64,000 nt of DNA from Lactobacillus sp. LL6. Lineage in GTDB: Bacteria; Bacillota; Bacilli; Lactobacillales; Lactobacillaceae. Shown here piece by piece: positions 17,711-26,066 of this stretch (positions within the stretch are counted from its first letter, which is position 1; each line of letters starts with the position of its first letter). A model generated the notes under the pieces. It was not told the origin of the DNA. It made no database searches and was given only the letters and a program-made list of their open reading frames with translations. A program made the translations under genes and the position numbers. The DNA lies in contig NZ_VLLR01000002.1 in assembly GCF_007570935.1 (NCBI RefSeq), positions 62,001 through 126,000 on the forward strand, in the 5' to 3' direction.

Positions 17711-17742
17711 ACATGATTCCTTTATATAAGAAACCATGTTTA
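17711..17742. terminator. Possible hairpin in the divergent gap
   Basis: AAACATG and CATGTTT arms flank an AT-rich loop in the 270-base gap between the divergent 760-aa gene and the SemiSWEET gene. It has weak terminator or operator potential. Nothing else but promoters is seen in this gap. Confidence 0.4.
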
Positions 17743-17845
17743 ATGCGATTATTTAGTGATTTTCCTAAATATTTATAATTTAAAAAATATTTATTATTCA
17801 TTAGATATATTTAATATAATATAAATGATAAATATGGATTTATAT

Positions 17846-17874
17846 TTGCTTTAAACCATCAAATAAGCTACACT
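17846..17874 (+). promoter_or_regulatory. Promoter of the SemiSWEET gene
   Basis: TTGCTT (17846-17851), 17 bases and TACACT (17869-17874). The predicted start is only about 15 bases before the start codon, giving a very short leader that still includes AAAGGAGG. Confidence 0.6.
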
Positions 17875-17896
17875 ATCTTACCAAAGGAGGCTTTCT

Positions 17897-18175
17897 TTGA
17901 AAAAACTAAAAAATTTGGATGATAAGACTATTTTAACAATCGGCCGCATTGGTTCGATCCTCTCTGTTTTAATGTATGTTTCTTATATCCCGCAAATTTT
18001 AAATAATTTGAATGGTAATTACGGTAACCCTATTCAGCCTTTAGTTGCTGCAATTAATTGTTTAATTTGGGTACTCTATGCAGTTCTTAAAGAGAAGAAA
18101 GATTGGCCCCTTTTCGTAGCCAATTTTCCTGGAATTATTTTTGGACTTATTACTTTTTTCACAGCTTTACATTAA
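17897..18175 (+). CDS. SemiSWEET-type sugar transporter
   Basis: This small membrane protein of 92 aa has three helices. It belongs to the SemiSWEET (PQ-loop, MtN3/saliva) family, which dimerises to carry sugars down their gradient. The first helix has the PQ motif in VSYIPQILNNL, and an Asn-Trp pair (AAINCLIWVLYA) follows in the third helix, as is typical. The start is TTG at 17897, 6 bases after a full AAAGGAGG, which decides it. It has its own promoter and terminator. The substrate cannot be read from the sequence. Confidence 0.88.
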   Translation: MKKLKNLDDKTILTIGRIGSILSVLMYVSYIPQILNNLNGNYGNPIQPLVAAINCLIWVLYAVLKEKKDWPLFVANFPGIIFGLITFFTALH

Positions 18176-18189
18176 TATAGAAGAAATTA

Positions 18190-18218
18190 AGCGAAAAGTT
18201 TTATTTTCGCTTTTTATT
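18190..18218 (+). terminator. Terminator of the SemiSWEET gene
   Basis: AAGCGAAAA pairs with TTTTCGCTT and is followed by TTTATTT. The flanking A and T runs may also serve the convergent surface-protein gene. Confidence 0.8.
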
Positions 18219-18291
18219 TTGCTTTAAATATTATTAATATTCTTTATATTATAAATATATTAACAATGTATAATATTATTTGTATGTATCG

Positions 18292-20184
18292 CTACTTTTG
18301 CTTATTTTTTCTTTTATTAACAATAATATTGAATAAACCCAAGCTAGAAACAATGGCCGATCCAATCCAACTTAAAACATTTGCTGACTTTTCTGAAGTT
18401 GCAGGAAATTGTTTTGCTGTAGAAACTCTATAATTTTTCTGAGTAAGCTTTAAATTTACAATTTTATTTGAGGACCGTTTATTATGACTTGCATTTTTCA
18501 TAGAAAAAACTATAGATAATTTCTTCTTAAGTCCTGCCTCACTGTGAACAGATTTTCTACAGCTTTTTCTCTTTTTCACATTTAAATTATTATCATCTAA
18601 ATCCTGACCGTGCTTTGCAAGAGGAGGATAAAAAATAGATTCTGTTTTAGAAGTTGAAGCTGTCTCATTAGTTAAAGTAACTGGAGATTCTTCATCAGCT
18701 GATTTTGAATCTTCTGGTGTTGTCGGAGTCACTGGTATTTCTTTGGCATCTGGTTTTGAATCTTTTGGTGTTGTCGGAGTCACTGGTATTTCTTTGGCAT
18801 CTGGTTTTGAATCTTTTGGTGTTGTCGGAGTCACTGGTATTTCTTTGTCATTTGGTTTTGGATTTTTTGGTGTTATCGGAGTCACTGGCACTTTTTTGGT
18901 ATTTGGTTTTGGATCTTTTGGTGTTGATGGTTCTTCTATAAAATTCCATGGATAATCTGGATGCGGGAAATCATTATAATCTGTACTTCTACTAATTAAA
19001 TCCCATCTATGACTTTCACCACCCGAAATTGATACTTCTTTTCCTACAATATTGCCATCAATGTTTACATTTGCAAAAATACTTGCTGTCGGCGCTAATA
19101 TACTACCCATAAATCTTCCAGAATTAAAACTCAAACTGTTAATTTGAGTACCAAAATTCCATAAAATTTGATTTTGTTCAGTATGTTCCTCACTGTTAGA
19201 TAAGGGTTGATTAGAATTTCTATAATAAAACTTCGTTTCAGTTCCAATATTTAAATCTTTATCTGAATTTGTAACATTAATTACTACTGTCGGAATTTTA
19301 TTATTTTTCTTGATGCCTAAACCTTTAATATTAATTGGACGATTTTTTAATAACTTTGCACTAAGATTTACAAAAATAAAATTATCCTTGCTGACGTCTG
19401 CATCAGTAATATCAATAGTACGATTATTTTCATCTATAAAGTCGATTTTTACACCTTTAGAATTTTGATTATTGTTAGTCATCCAATAATCAGCTCTTTT
19501 TGATAATTTATTCAACTCAGAATCAATATCAATATATTTAATATCTGGATTATCCTTCTGAACTTCATTTAAATTCAAGTTTCCTTGTTCAATATAAAAA
19601 CTATTTCCGTCCTTTTGATCAAGTACAACTCTACCTTCTTTATTTGTTCTAATATCCGTTTCGGAATTTACAACAACTTTATCTTGCTGATTCCTAAAAG
19701 AATTTGGGCGCAAATTATCTGCATGACCAATATAATGAATATCACATTGAGTATTATTTATTTGAGAATTATTTTCTGTATCACTGCCACGTGTTCCAAA
19801 ATCCACATTTGAATTTAAATTATTAGTAGCGACATTACCATTAGTATCAACATTTAAATTTATATTTTCAGCAAAAATGTGAAAAGTAGAGGCAACTCCT
19901 AATGCATTTTCTCGATCAAGATAGTTAGCCATTGCTCCAATTGTTTTATACTCACGATTATCTAGTGTCCCATTATCAGAGTAAATTCCAGATTTAGAGC
20001 CAGTCTGGCTAGTAGCATTATTTTGAGTTATCTCTACTTTTTGAGTAGGTATTAAGTTCTCTTTATTCACAGAAACTGATGCAGAATTTTCTGCAGCATA
20101 AATAACATCAACTGACGACAAACAGTTTAAGCAGGTAAAGCTAACCATGGTAGCAATCCCCGCTTTTCTAATTGTTTTATTCAA
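18292..20184 (-). CDS. Cell-wall surface protein with choice-of-anchor A domain
   Basis: This secreted adhesin-like protein is about 630 aa. It has a signal peptide ending near VIYAAENS and a choice-of-anchor A domain of roughly 300 aa, with GSILAPTASIFANVNIDGN and GGESHRWDL near its end. Next come four to five Pro-rich repeats of PVTPTTPKDSKPDAKEI type, then a wall-sorting region: FPATSEK, a hydrophobic helix and a basic tail, NKRKNKQK. The sorting motif has FPATS where LPxTG is expected, so anchoring may be weak or use a variant sortase. The start is uncertain. A TTG at 20184 sits 8 bases after AGAAGG, whereas the TTG at 20193 is too close. Confidence 0.82.
   Translation of the reverse strand: MNKTIRKAGIATMVSFTCLNCLSSVDVIYAAENSASVSVNKENLIPTQKVEITQNNATSQTGSKSGIYSDNGTLDNREYKTIGAMANYLDRENALGVASTFHIFAENINLNVDTNGNVATNNLNSNVDFGTRGSDTENNSQINNTQCDIHYIGHADNLRPNSFRNQQDKVVVNSETDIRTNKEGRVVLDQKDGNSFYIEQGNLNLNEVQKDNPDIKYIDIDSELNKLSKRADYWMTNNNQNSKGVKIDFIDENNRTIDITDADVSKDNFIFVNLSAKLLKNRPINIKGLGIKKNNKIPTVVINVTNSDKDLNIGTETKFYYRNSNQPLSNSEEHTEQNQILWNFGTQINSLSFNSGRFMGSILAPTASIFANVNIDGNIVGKEVSISGGESHRWDLISRSTDYNDFPHPDYPWNFIEEPSTPKDPKPNTKKVPVTPITPKNPKPNDKEIPVTPTTPKDSKPDAKEIPVTPTTPKDSKPDAKEIPVTPTTPEDSKSADEESPVTLTNETASTSKTESIFYPPLAKHGQDLDDNNLNVKKRKSCRKSVHSEAGLKKKLSIVFSMKNASHNKRSSNKIVNLKLTQKNYRVSTAKQFPATSEKSANVLSWIGSAIVSSLGLFNIIVNKRKNKQK
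18665..18930 (-). repeat. 51-bp direct repeats in the surface-protein gene
   Basis: Units beginning GGTGTTGTCGGAGTCACTGG (plus strand) start at 18716, 18767, 18818 and 18869, with decayed units on both sides. The period is exactly 51 bases, or 17 residues. The middle copies are nearly identical, so copy number can change by slippage or recombination and alter the length of the wall-spanning stalk. Confidence 0.9.
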
Positions 20185-20193
20185 AATGTTCAA

Positions 20194-20728
20194 CCTTCTA
20201 TATCTTTATATCTTTTTATATCTTCTTTGTATTTATATAATAATATTAATAAAATATAAATACATGCTTATTAATTATACACACAATTTATAACATGTCT
20301 ATAGTAAAATAATATTTTATTTATATTTATATATGGTGCAAAAAGCTCTATACTAGGTTTACCTAATTGAACAAATAATATTTTACAACTGTTATCAGCA
20401 TAGTTTATATAATAATTATTTTAAGTAATATACTTTATTGATACAATATTTTAAACATATAAAATGGAACTAGTATATACAAATTAATTAAATATAAAAA
20501 TTTAGAAATTATTATTTATAATAAAACATAAAATGATGTTAATAATTATTTTGCCTAATGAAAAATAAAAAATACTAAGTTGATTTATTATTAAAAACAC
20601 TATTAAATTAGCAAAATACGATAATGTTAAAAATATAATATTTATTATAAATATATTTTAAATTATTTATATTTTTTAAATAGTTAATATTTTAGATATT
20701 ATAAATATCTATCAAATTAATTAAAAAT
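20194..20728. other. Very AT-rich gap with no gene seen
   Basis: This stretch of about 535 bases between the surface-protein gene and the repB terminator is almost all A and T, with many TATAAT-like strings. I found no credible coding frame, RNA gene or clear repeat. It must hold the minus-strand promoter of the surface protein near 20200-20300, but AT richness makes the boxes ambiguous. Confidence 0.6.
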
Positions 20729-20793
20729 AAAAAGTATAGCTTTGAGATATCTTCTCACCAACTTGAAGATAATACCTACTGCTATACTTTTTT
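20729..20793 (-). terminator. Branched terminator of repB
   Basis: The outer arms AAAAGTATAGC and GCTATACTTTT close over an inner hairpin ATATCTTC/GAAGATAA. The minus-strand RNA ends in a run of U. It lies just past the repB stop codon at 20798. Confidence 0.75.
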
Positions 20794-20797
20794 AATA

Positions 20798-22057
20798 TTA
20801 TTCATTTTCTTCATCGTCAAAGAACGACATGGTTTCTACCCCTGATTGTCCAAAATCAAGCGTTAGATTGCTTTTTACTTCGTTTGGCTGTATATACCCA
20901 CCATTTGATTTTAAATCGCTTAGGAGCACATTTTGAGCCTTGTCAGCAATTTCAACTTCTCCCTTAGTCTTTTCAAAACCAAGTTTGAATAATTCTAGAT
21001 CTTGCTTATCCTCTTCAGTTAACAGCCCCATCTTGTCTACACGTTTATACACATCAATCAACTGTCCGAACTGAACATGTTTATATTGAGTAAGCGGCTT
21101 TAAGTCTGTACGGTTAAAAGCCGTACGTTTTTTCTTAGCATGAAGTTTGTTTGGAAGGAAATATGAGCGCCTATCGCCCGCTTTTTGCTCCTTAAGTGAT
21201 GTTCCTAAGGTAAATCCAAAAAATCGGTCTAAGGCCCTAAATTTCTCTTTCTCAGTCAAATTTTCATTTGACTTAATATAATAAACCGAATTAGTGTCCT
21301 CGATACTCGAATCATAATAAATATCTTGCTGATTCTTCATTTCCGGTACCCAAGTAAAAATATAAGACTCTAATTTTCGACCACGAACACCCTTACGATA
21401 GTTTTTGCTAATTTTAAAATTTTGAAAATTAGCACTTAATTCTTCTTTGCAAATTGTCAAAACACGTCGATCAATATCAGTTGGTCGATAAGATTTGGGT
21501 ATTTGCAATCGCTTTCTAAACTCATCAATGGGATATTCTTTCTTTCCCGTAGTTCGCCATTGTTTCAGTAATCGAAAAAGTTTTCTAGAATAATTAGAAT
21601 GCAATCTGACATACTGCGTAATTGAAAAACGTGTCCAATGCTCTAAGTGATTAAACAAATACAAAAAACTGTTGCTAACTTCGACGCTCGTTTCAAGAGT
21701 ATCAGTGTCAACAATTGATTTTTGAAAAATATTTTCACGTGTTTTGGTGATGTGTCCTGTTTTTTCATCCACATCTTCCTTGGAAAGCTGAATTGTCAAC
21801 AATTTTGAAAAAGTATCATCCACGTTTTTTGCAATTTGTTTATTAGAAATATGGCTATTATAACCGACTTCACGCTTAATTTGTTCTGGCGACAAAGTAA
21901 TTAAGTTATTGCCCTGATCTTTTACTTGAGCAGCAATTAGCCAAAAAATATTGCTATTAATTTCCGGCAAACTATCTATCGGCTCAAAAATCGGGTCATC
22001 ATTAAATCGATTATCTATTTTTATTATTTTTTGTACAGGTCTTTTTTTAGCTGGCAT
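20798..22057 (-). CDS. repB: Plasmid replication initiator RepB (Rep_3 superfamily)
   Basis: This initiator of theta-type, iteron-controlled plasmids is about 419 aa. It has the two winged-helix layout of Rep_3 proteins: SNIFWLIAAQVKDQGNN near the N-terminus, then HWTRFSITQYVRLHSNYSR with LFRLLKQWRTTGK, the classical DNA-binding part. The longest frame begins at 22198, inside the iterons. I prefer the ATG at 22057 (MPAKKRPVQK), which has ACGAGG at good spacing. The sequence before this ATG, TTACGAGGTACAAAA, is repeated before parA. The iterons and DnaA boxes upstream (22162-22957) are its binding region and probably also repress it. Confidence 0.92.
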   Translation of the reverse strand: MPAKKRPVQKIIKIDNRFNDDPIFEPIDSLPEINSNIFWLIAAQVKDQGNNLITLSPEQIKREVGYNSHISNKQIAKNVDDTFSKLLTIQLSKEDVDEKTGHITKTRENIFQKSIVDTDTLETSVEVSNSFLYLFNHLEHWTRFSITQYVRLHSNYSRKLFRLLKQWRTTGKKEYPIDEFRKRLQIPKSYRPTDIDRRVLTICKEELSANFQNFKISKNYRKGVRGRKLESYIFTWVPEMKNQQDIYYDSSIEDTNSVYYIKSNENLTEKEKFRALDRFFGFTLGTSLKEQKAGDRRSYFLPNKLHAKKKRTAFNRTDLKPLTQYKHVQFGQLIDVYKRVDKMGLLTEEDKQDLELFKLGFEKTKGEVEIADKAQNVLLSDLKSNGGYIQPNEVKSNLTLDFGQSGVETMSFFDDEENE

Positions 22058-22161
22058 TTTTGTACCTCGTAATAAGCGACTTTTGATTAAATGGACGTCG
22101 TTTTTCATATTGTCACTATAAAACATTTGTGACATAACAGCAATAGCTAAAAGTAAATTTA

Positions 22162-22957
22162 CTCCACGAAACGACACCCTTATTAAAATTAATTCCATGA
22201 AATGACACCCTTATTACTGCTGATTATTAATTTTTCCGTATGATGACACCCCTATTAAAATTTACTCCATAAAATGACACTCTTATTCAATAAACTTTGA
22301 TATATCAACATTTTTAGCATTAATCAATTAAAAAAATAGTTTTATATTTGTAAAAATGTTTCACAAAATTGTGTATAAATTAATTATTATATTGCTTTTT
22401 AAGTAAAAATAGTCTAATTTTTACCCTTCCAGATGATGTCACTCCCTGCTCCATAAAGTGACACTCTTAATATCAAAACGTTAATATAAACGCCTTTAGA
22501 CCACTAAATAATTATATTTTTTATCAAAATTTACATCTCCACATCATGTCACTCTTATTTTTTTAGCAATTTCATCTCATGTAATCGCATTCAAATATAA
22601 AAAATAAAAAAATTGACAATAAGTTCCACATGATGTCGTTTATTATAGTTATCCACAAAGTTGTGGATAACTCATCTCCATGAGATGACACCCTTATTTT
22701 TTTACCCCTTTTTTCAGCTCCACAGTGCGTCACCCTTATCTCCACGTCACGTCGTTTATGATTCCATGTCACGACACTCTTATTAAAATCAGCTCTAACC
22801 CTTACAGCACCAATGCTTTAAGCCTATTTTTAGCAAAAAGATGCTCCATGGTGCGTCACCCTTATTAAAATTATAAAAAAAACAGTCTAATCCCTTGTCC
22901 CATCTACGTTTAGACAATATTTTTCAATTCAACCAGCTCCACGTCACGTCGTTTATT
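22162..22957 (+). repeat. Origin iterons (about 15 degenerate copies)
   Basis: A 21-23 base motif of the form CTCCAT-NNN-RTGACACYCTTATT recurs at 22162, 22193, 22234, 22265, 22428, 22450, 22537, 22624, 22676, 22718, 22740, 22762, 22844 and 22937, all in one orientation. A few copies are altered, with GTCGTTTAT replacing CACCCTTAT (22624, 22740, 22937). These are the likely RepB binding sites of the plasmid origin. Spacing is irregular, with a tight cluster at 22676-22784 next to the DnaA boxes. Confidence 0.88.
22649..22670. promoter_or_regulatory. Inverted pair of consensus DnaA boxes
   Basis: TTATCCACA at 22649-22657 and its complement TGTGGATAA at 22662-22670 are perfect DnaA boxes facing each other 4 bases apart. 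They sit inside the iteron field, so host DnaA probably takes part in opening this origin. Confidence 0.88.
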
Positions 22958-22999
22958 AAGTCTGGAAACCCTTGGGGCTCTAAGGCTCATTAAAGCGCT

Positions 23000-23047
23000 A
23001 AAGGGTAATATAAAGGGTATATATAAAGGGTATATAAAGGGTTTATT
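23000..23047 (+). repeat. Direct AAAGGGT repeats, possible unwinding element
   Basis: AAAGGGTA(A)TAT-type units start near 23000, 23012, 23025 and 23036, spaced 11-13 bases apart. Short AT-rich tandem repeats flanking iterons are typical of the DNA unwinding element of theta plasmids. They could also bind a regulator. Confidence 0.6.
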
Positions 23048-23227
23048 TAAAAGTCTTTCACTTTTCAGCAAAATTTTTAAAAATCGATTTTTAAGACCTC
23101 TTAGAGCTTAAAAATACATTCTGCGAAAGAATAAAAAAAATCAATTTCTAAGTTATTAATTGTTAAATAATTAGTAATATATAATATATTTATAATAACT
23201 ATAATATTAGATAAGTATTATAAATAT

Positions 23228-23282
23228 AACATATTTTAAAAATAAAGAATATGTTCTATTTAAAGTAAATCAATGATATAAT
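23228..23282 (+). promoter_or_regulatory. parA promoter region with inverted repeat
   Basis: AACATAT and ATATGTT arms (about 23228-23234 and 23249-23255) flank 14 bases and lie just upstream of a TATAAT at 23277-23282. This is the usual place for the operator or centromere bound by the small partition protein. The assignment is by position only. Confidence 0.5.
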
Positions 23283-23330
23283 AAGTATGTAAGAATAAAT
23301 CCCTCTACAATAGGAATTACGAGGTACAAA

Positions 23331-24107
23331 ATGAAAATTATTACAGTTACAAATCAAAAAGGTGGTACTGGAAAAACAACCACTTCTTTATTTTTAAAAG
23401 ATGCTTTAATAGAAAAAGGTAAAAAAGTTTTGCTAATTGATTTAGATCAACAAGCAGATGCAAGTTATGGAACAGGGGTCGAATATGATCCAAGTAAGAC
23501 AACTTATGAGTTATTAACTCAAGATTTAAATTTTGATGACATTTTGGTTCATGTAAATGATCAACTAGATTTAGCTCCTGCTGGAAACCAAATGGCTAAA
23601 CTTGATGTTACATTAACTCAAGATCATATGTTGGATGCACAATTTATTTTATCTGATAAACTTGAGGATTTTGATGGAACTTATGATTATGTAATTATAG
23701 ATACGCCACCAGCCTTAAGTATGGCAGTTATGAACGCGCTAACAGCGTCTGATACTGTGATTGTTCCAACTCAAGCTGATTTATTTTCTTTGAAGGGGTT
23801 AGGAGACTTAGGATCAACTGTTGCAGCTATTAAACGCAGAAGTAATCCTAAATTAACTATTGCTGGAATACTAATAGGTAGATTTAATTCTAGAACTATT
23901 TTTAGTAATGCAATGTCAGAAGCATTAAATGATGCTGCCAAGTCTTTAAATACTCATGTTTTTGATACTAAAATTCGTGAAGCAATTTCTGTAAAAGAAT
24001 CACAAAATGCGTTTCAATCAATATTTGAGTATGATCCAAAAAGTAAAGTTACAAAAGACATAAGTGACTTTGTTGATGAATTAATGGGAGAACTAGAAAA
24101 TGAGTAA
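23331..24107 (+). CDS. parA: Plasmid partition ATPase ParA
   Basis: This Walker-type partition ATPase is 258 aa. It starts MKIITVTNQKGGTGKTTTS with the deviant Walker A KGGTGKTT at residues 9-16. It has VLLIDLDQQADAS and the Walker B-like YVIIDTPPALS. There is no N-terminal DNA-binding extension, so it is the short type (ParA Ib-like), whose operon is usually repressed by the partner protein. It overlaps the downstream gene by 8 bases. Its start context TTACGAGGTACAAA-ATG is the same as that of repB. Confidence 0.93.
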   Translation: MKIITVTNQKGGTGKTTTSLFLKDALIEKGKKVLLIDLDQQADASYGTGVEYDPSKTTYELLTQDLNFDDILVHVNDQLDLAPAGNQMAKLDVTLTQDHMLDAQFILSDKLEDFDGTYDYVIIDTPPALSMAVMNALTASDTVIVPTQADLFSLKGLGDLGSTVAAIKRRSNPKLTIAGILIGRFNSRTIFSNAMSEALNDAAKSLNTHVFDTKIREAISVKESQNAFQSIFEYDPKSKVTKDISDFVDELMGELENE

Positions 24108-24465
24108 AAAAATTAATATTAAACAACCTGCATCGGTTCAACGTGCAGCTCAAGAAATGAATCCTGCTGATGCATTAGTTGATAGCATATCAAGAAGAGA
24201 CCGTTCTACTGGTAAGCACTTAAGTGAAGAAGTCGATCACCGTAAAAAACCAGTAGAAGAATTGCGTTCTGAAAAACGAGTTCTTTCAGTGACTAAACAA
24301 ATTGATAGCGATTTACGTATTATGGCTGCTTATTATGGTGATAGTATCAATGAAGTGGTAAATAAAGCTATTATTGATTTAATTAAAAAAACAGATAAAA
24401 AAGATGAATTTCAATCAGTATTGAAATTTCTTGAAAAATCAAACAAATCTGAATGGAAAATATAA
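24100..24465 (+). CDS. Partition partner protein, ribbon-helix-helix type
   Basis: This 121-aa protein is coded directly after parA with an 8-base overlap, so it is almost certainly the DNA-binding partner of the partition system. The N-terminal half is charged and probably disordered, as in ParA-stimulating tails. The C-terminal half, SVTKQIDSDLRIMAAYYGDS, then INEVVNKAIIDLI, has the strand-helix-helix pattern of ribbon-helix-helix proteins. It is not a Spo0J/ParB homologue. I leave the symbol empty because the family name is not certain. Confidence 0.8.
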   Translation: MSKKINIKQPASVQRAAQEMNPADALVDSISRRDRSTGKHLSEEVDHRKKPVEELRSEKRVLSVTKQIDSDLRIMAAYYGDSINEVVNKAIIDLIKKTDKKDEFQSVLKFLEKSNKSEWKI

Positions 24466-24534
24466 TATATATCCTTAGTATTTTATATGCTTTACATATT
24501 TAATAAATATTTTCATACAGAAAGTACTTATGAC

Positions 24535-24609
24535 TTAACATTTATCTGAAAAGCGACTATTATATGGAAGTGGATCGAGTCCTTCCTTGTGAAGTGCATT
24601 TTTCTTCAT
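24535..24609 (-). CDS. Candidate 24-aa small protein
   Basis: A short minus-strand frame begins MKKNALHKEGLDPLPYNS at 24609 and stops at 24535. A GGAG lies about 12 bases ahead of the ATG, just past the hairpin at 24631-24653. I do not recognise the peptide. It does not look like an Fst/Ldr toxin because it has no hydrophobic helix. Codon-level support is weak because the frame is so short. Confidence 0.3.
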   Translation of the reverse strand: MKKNALHKEGLDPLPYNSRFSDKC

Positions 24610-24625
24610 ATCGATTTATATCTCC

Positions 24626-24659
24626 AAAAAGGAGGCGGCAAACTGCCGTCTCCCTTTTT
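24626..24659. terminator. Terminator of the parA operon
   Basis: GGAGGCGGCA pairs with TGCCGTCTCC around AAC and is followed by CTTTTT. An A-run on the other side lets it act in both directions. The rest of the 24466-24831 gap holds the candidate small frame, a parS-like palindrome at 24673-24688 and the promoter of the next gene. Confidence 0.85.
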
Positions 24660-24831
24660 CATAGCTAAAACATGTTTCATGTGAAACTTATTATGAATAA
24701 TACAGCTAGTGATTTACTTTACAATAGTTAAAAATATTGTAAGAAATAAAAATTTTCATTAGTAAGTTCTTTTATCTTATTTTTAACCTGCTAAAATATA
24801 AATTTGGAACTAGTAGAAGGGTTGAATACAA

Positions 24832-25956
24832 ATGAAGAAGAATCTGAAAAAAATAATTTTTTCTATTGTAGCTGGAGTAAGTCTGGCAACAAGTATGCCA
24901 CTAATCCATTATGAAGAAGCATTAGCTGCTAAAAAAACAACTAAGAAGCAATCAATGAAAAAATATGTTCAAAACGCAATGGAAAAAGGACATATACGTG
25001 GCACTATCGTTGTAGTGAAAGATGGAAAAGCTGAACAAATTAGTTACGGTTATGGTTATTATAAGAAACGTCTTAAAGCAGGTAATCCTAAAGTTTTATA
25101 TCCGTTAGGTTCACTTCAAAAGGTAATAACAAGTGCTATGATTACCCAACTTATTTATCAGGGTAAATTCAATCAAAATACCAAAATATCTCGATGGTAT
25201 CCTCAAATGAAAAATTCATCTAAAATTACAGTGGGTAATTTGATGACTCATACCTCAGGTATCAATGTAGTGGGAACTGAATCAAATGCAGGAATTAATT
25301 ATTCTGAGCAAGGTGCAATTAACCGTGTAATCAGTCAAGTTAATGCGCAAAGCATGACAAAGAGAGGACGGTTTAATTATAATAATGCCAATTATATTTT
25401 GCTTGCTGGAATTATCCGTAAAGTAACAGGAAAGTCTTATGCAGCTAATTTAAAGAGTAGAATAATAAAACCATTAAAGTTGAAAGATACTTATATTTAT
25501 ACTAAAATTCCAAAGGGTAAAACGGACGGAGTTTCTTATACTTATGCCCAAGGAAAAAATTATCAAGATCCGCGAGTAGCTCCTAAAACTCTTACCACTC
25601 AACTAGTAGGAGCAGGCGATGTATTTTCAACTCCGATGGATTACTATAAAATTATCTGCGGTTTACAAAATGGTAAAGTTTTGACTAAGAAGCAGTTCAA
25701 ATATATGACTCATTTGAAAGCCAAATCTAATGAAACGACTTACTCAGGTGGAGTTTATATGCGTAGAAATGGCAAACTTGAAATAGCATACGGTAATTTT
25801 GGAGATACTTATTTTTCTGATTGGCTTCAATTAACTTCAGATAATAAAAATGGAATCGTAATGTTTTTAAATCAAACAATTTCTAAGAATAAGAATAAGG
25901 ATATTGGGTACAAGATTTTGAAAAAAATCAAAGCTAACACCTTTGTTAATAGATAA
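24832..25956 (+). CDS. Secreted beta-lactamase-family serine hydrolase 1
   Basis: This exported serine hydrolase of 374 aa belongs to the class C beta-lactamase/CubicO group (PF00144). Its signal peptide ends near EALAAKKT. The catalytic SxxK is in PLGSLQKVIT (about residue 97). The second motif YxN is in RFNYNNANYILLAGII, and TSGI in LMTHTSGINV is another family mark. Members include D-Ala-D-Ala carboxypeptidases and esterases, so a cell-wall role is possible but not shown. It is a tandem paralogue of the next gene, with its own terminator between them. Confidence 0.87.
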   Translation: MKKNLKKIIFSIVAGVSLATSMPLIHYEEALAAKKTTKKQSMKKYVQNAMEKGHIRGTIVVVKDGKAEQISYGYGYYKKRLKAGNPKVLYPLGSLQKVITSAMITQLIYQGKFNQNTKISRWYPQMKNSSKITVGNLMTHTSGINVVGTESNAGINYSEQGAINRVISQVNAQSMTKRGRFNYNNANYILLAGIIRKVTGKSYAANLKSRIIKPLKLKDTYIYTKIPKGKTDGVSYTYAQGKNYQDPRVAPKTLTTQLVGAGDVFSTPMDYYKIICGLQNGKVLTKKQFKYMTHLKAKSNETTYSGGVYMRRNGKLEIAYGNFGDTYFSDWLQLTSDNKNGIVMFLNQTISKNKNKDIGYKILKKIKANTFVNR

Positions 25957-25964
25957 TAATCAGT

Positions 25965-25993
25965 ATCGTAGCTAAAGTGCTACGATATTTTTG
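25965..25993 (+). terminator. Terminator between the two hydrolase genes
   Basis: ATCGTAGC pairs with GCTACGAT around TAAAGT and is followed by ATTTTTG. The two paralogues are therefore probably transcribed separately. Confidence 0.85.
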
Positions 25994-26066
25994 TAAACAA
26001 TTTGAAAAGGTTTTTAAAATATTAGAGTGCTACAATAATTTTATATACCAAATATAGGAGTTTAAT

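Noticed and set aside
18705-18955. Plus-strand open frames across the surface-protein repeats
   Set aside because: They are mirror readings of the Pro-rich repeats, stay open because of the 51-base period, and have no ribosome site.
20194-20728. Hidden gene or structured RNA in the AT-rich gap
   Set aside because: All frames are short and closed, and no strong GC-containing stem is present before the repB terminator.
24535-24660. An Fst/Ldr type I toxin-antitoxin after the partition genes
   Set aside because: The only small frame lacks the hydrophobic helix of Fst toxins, and the hairpin is explained as a terminator.
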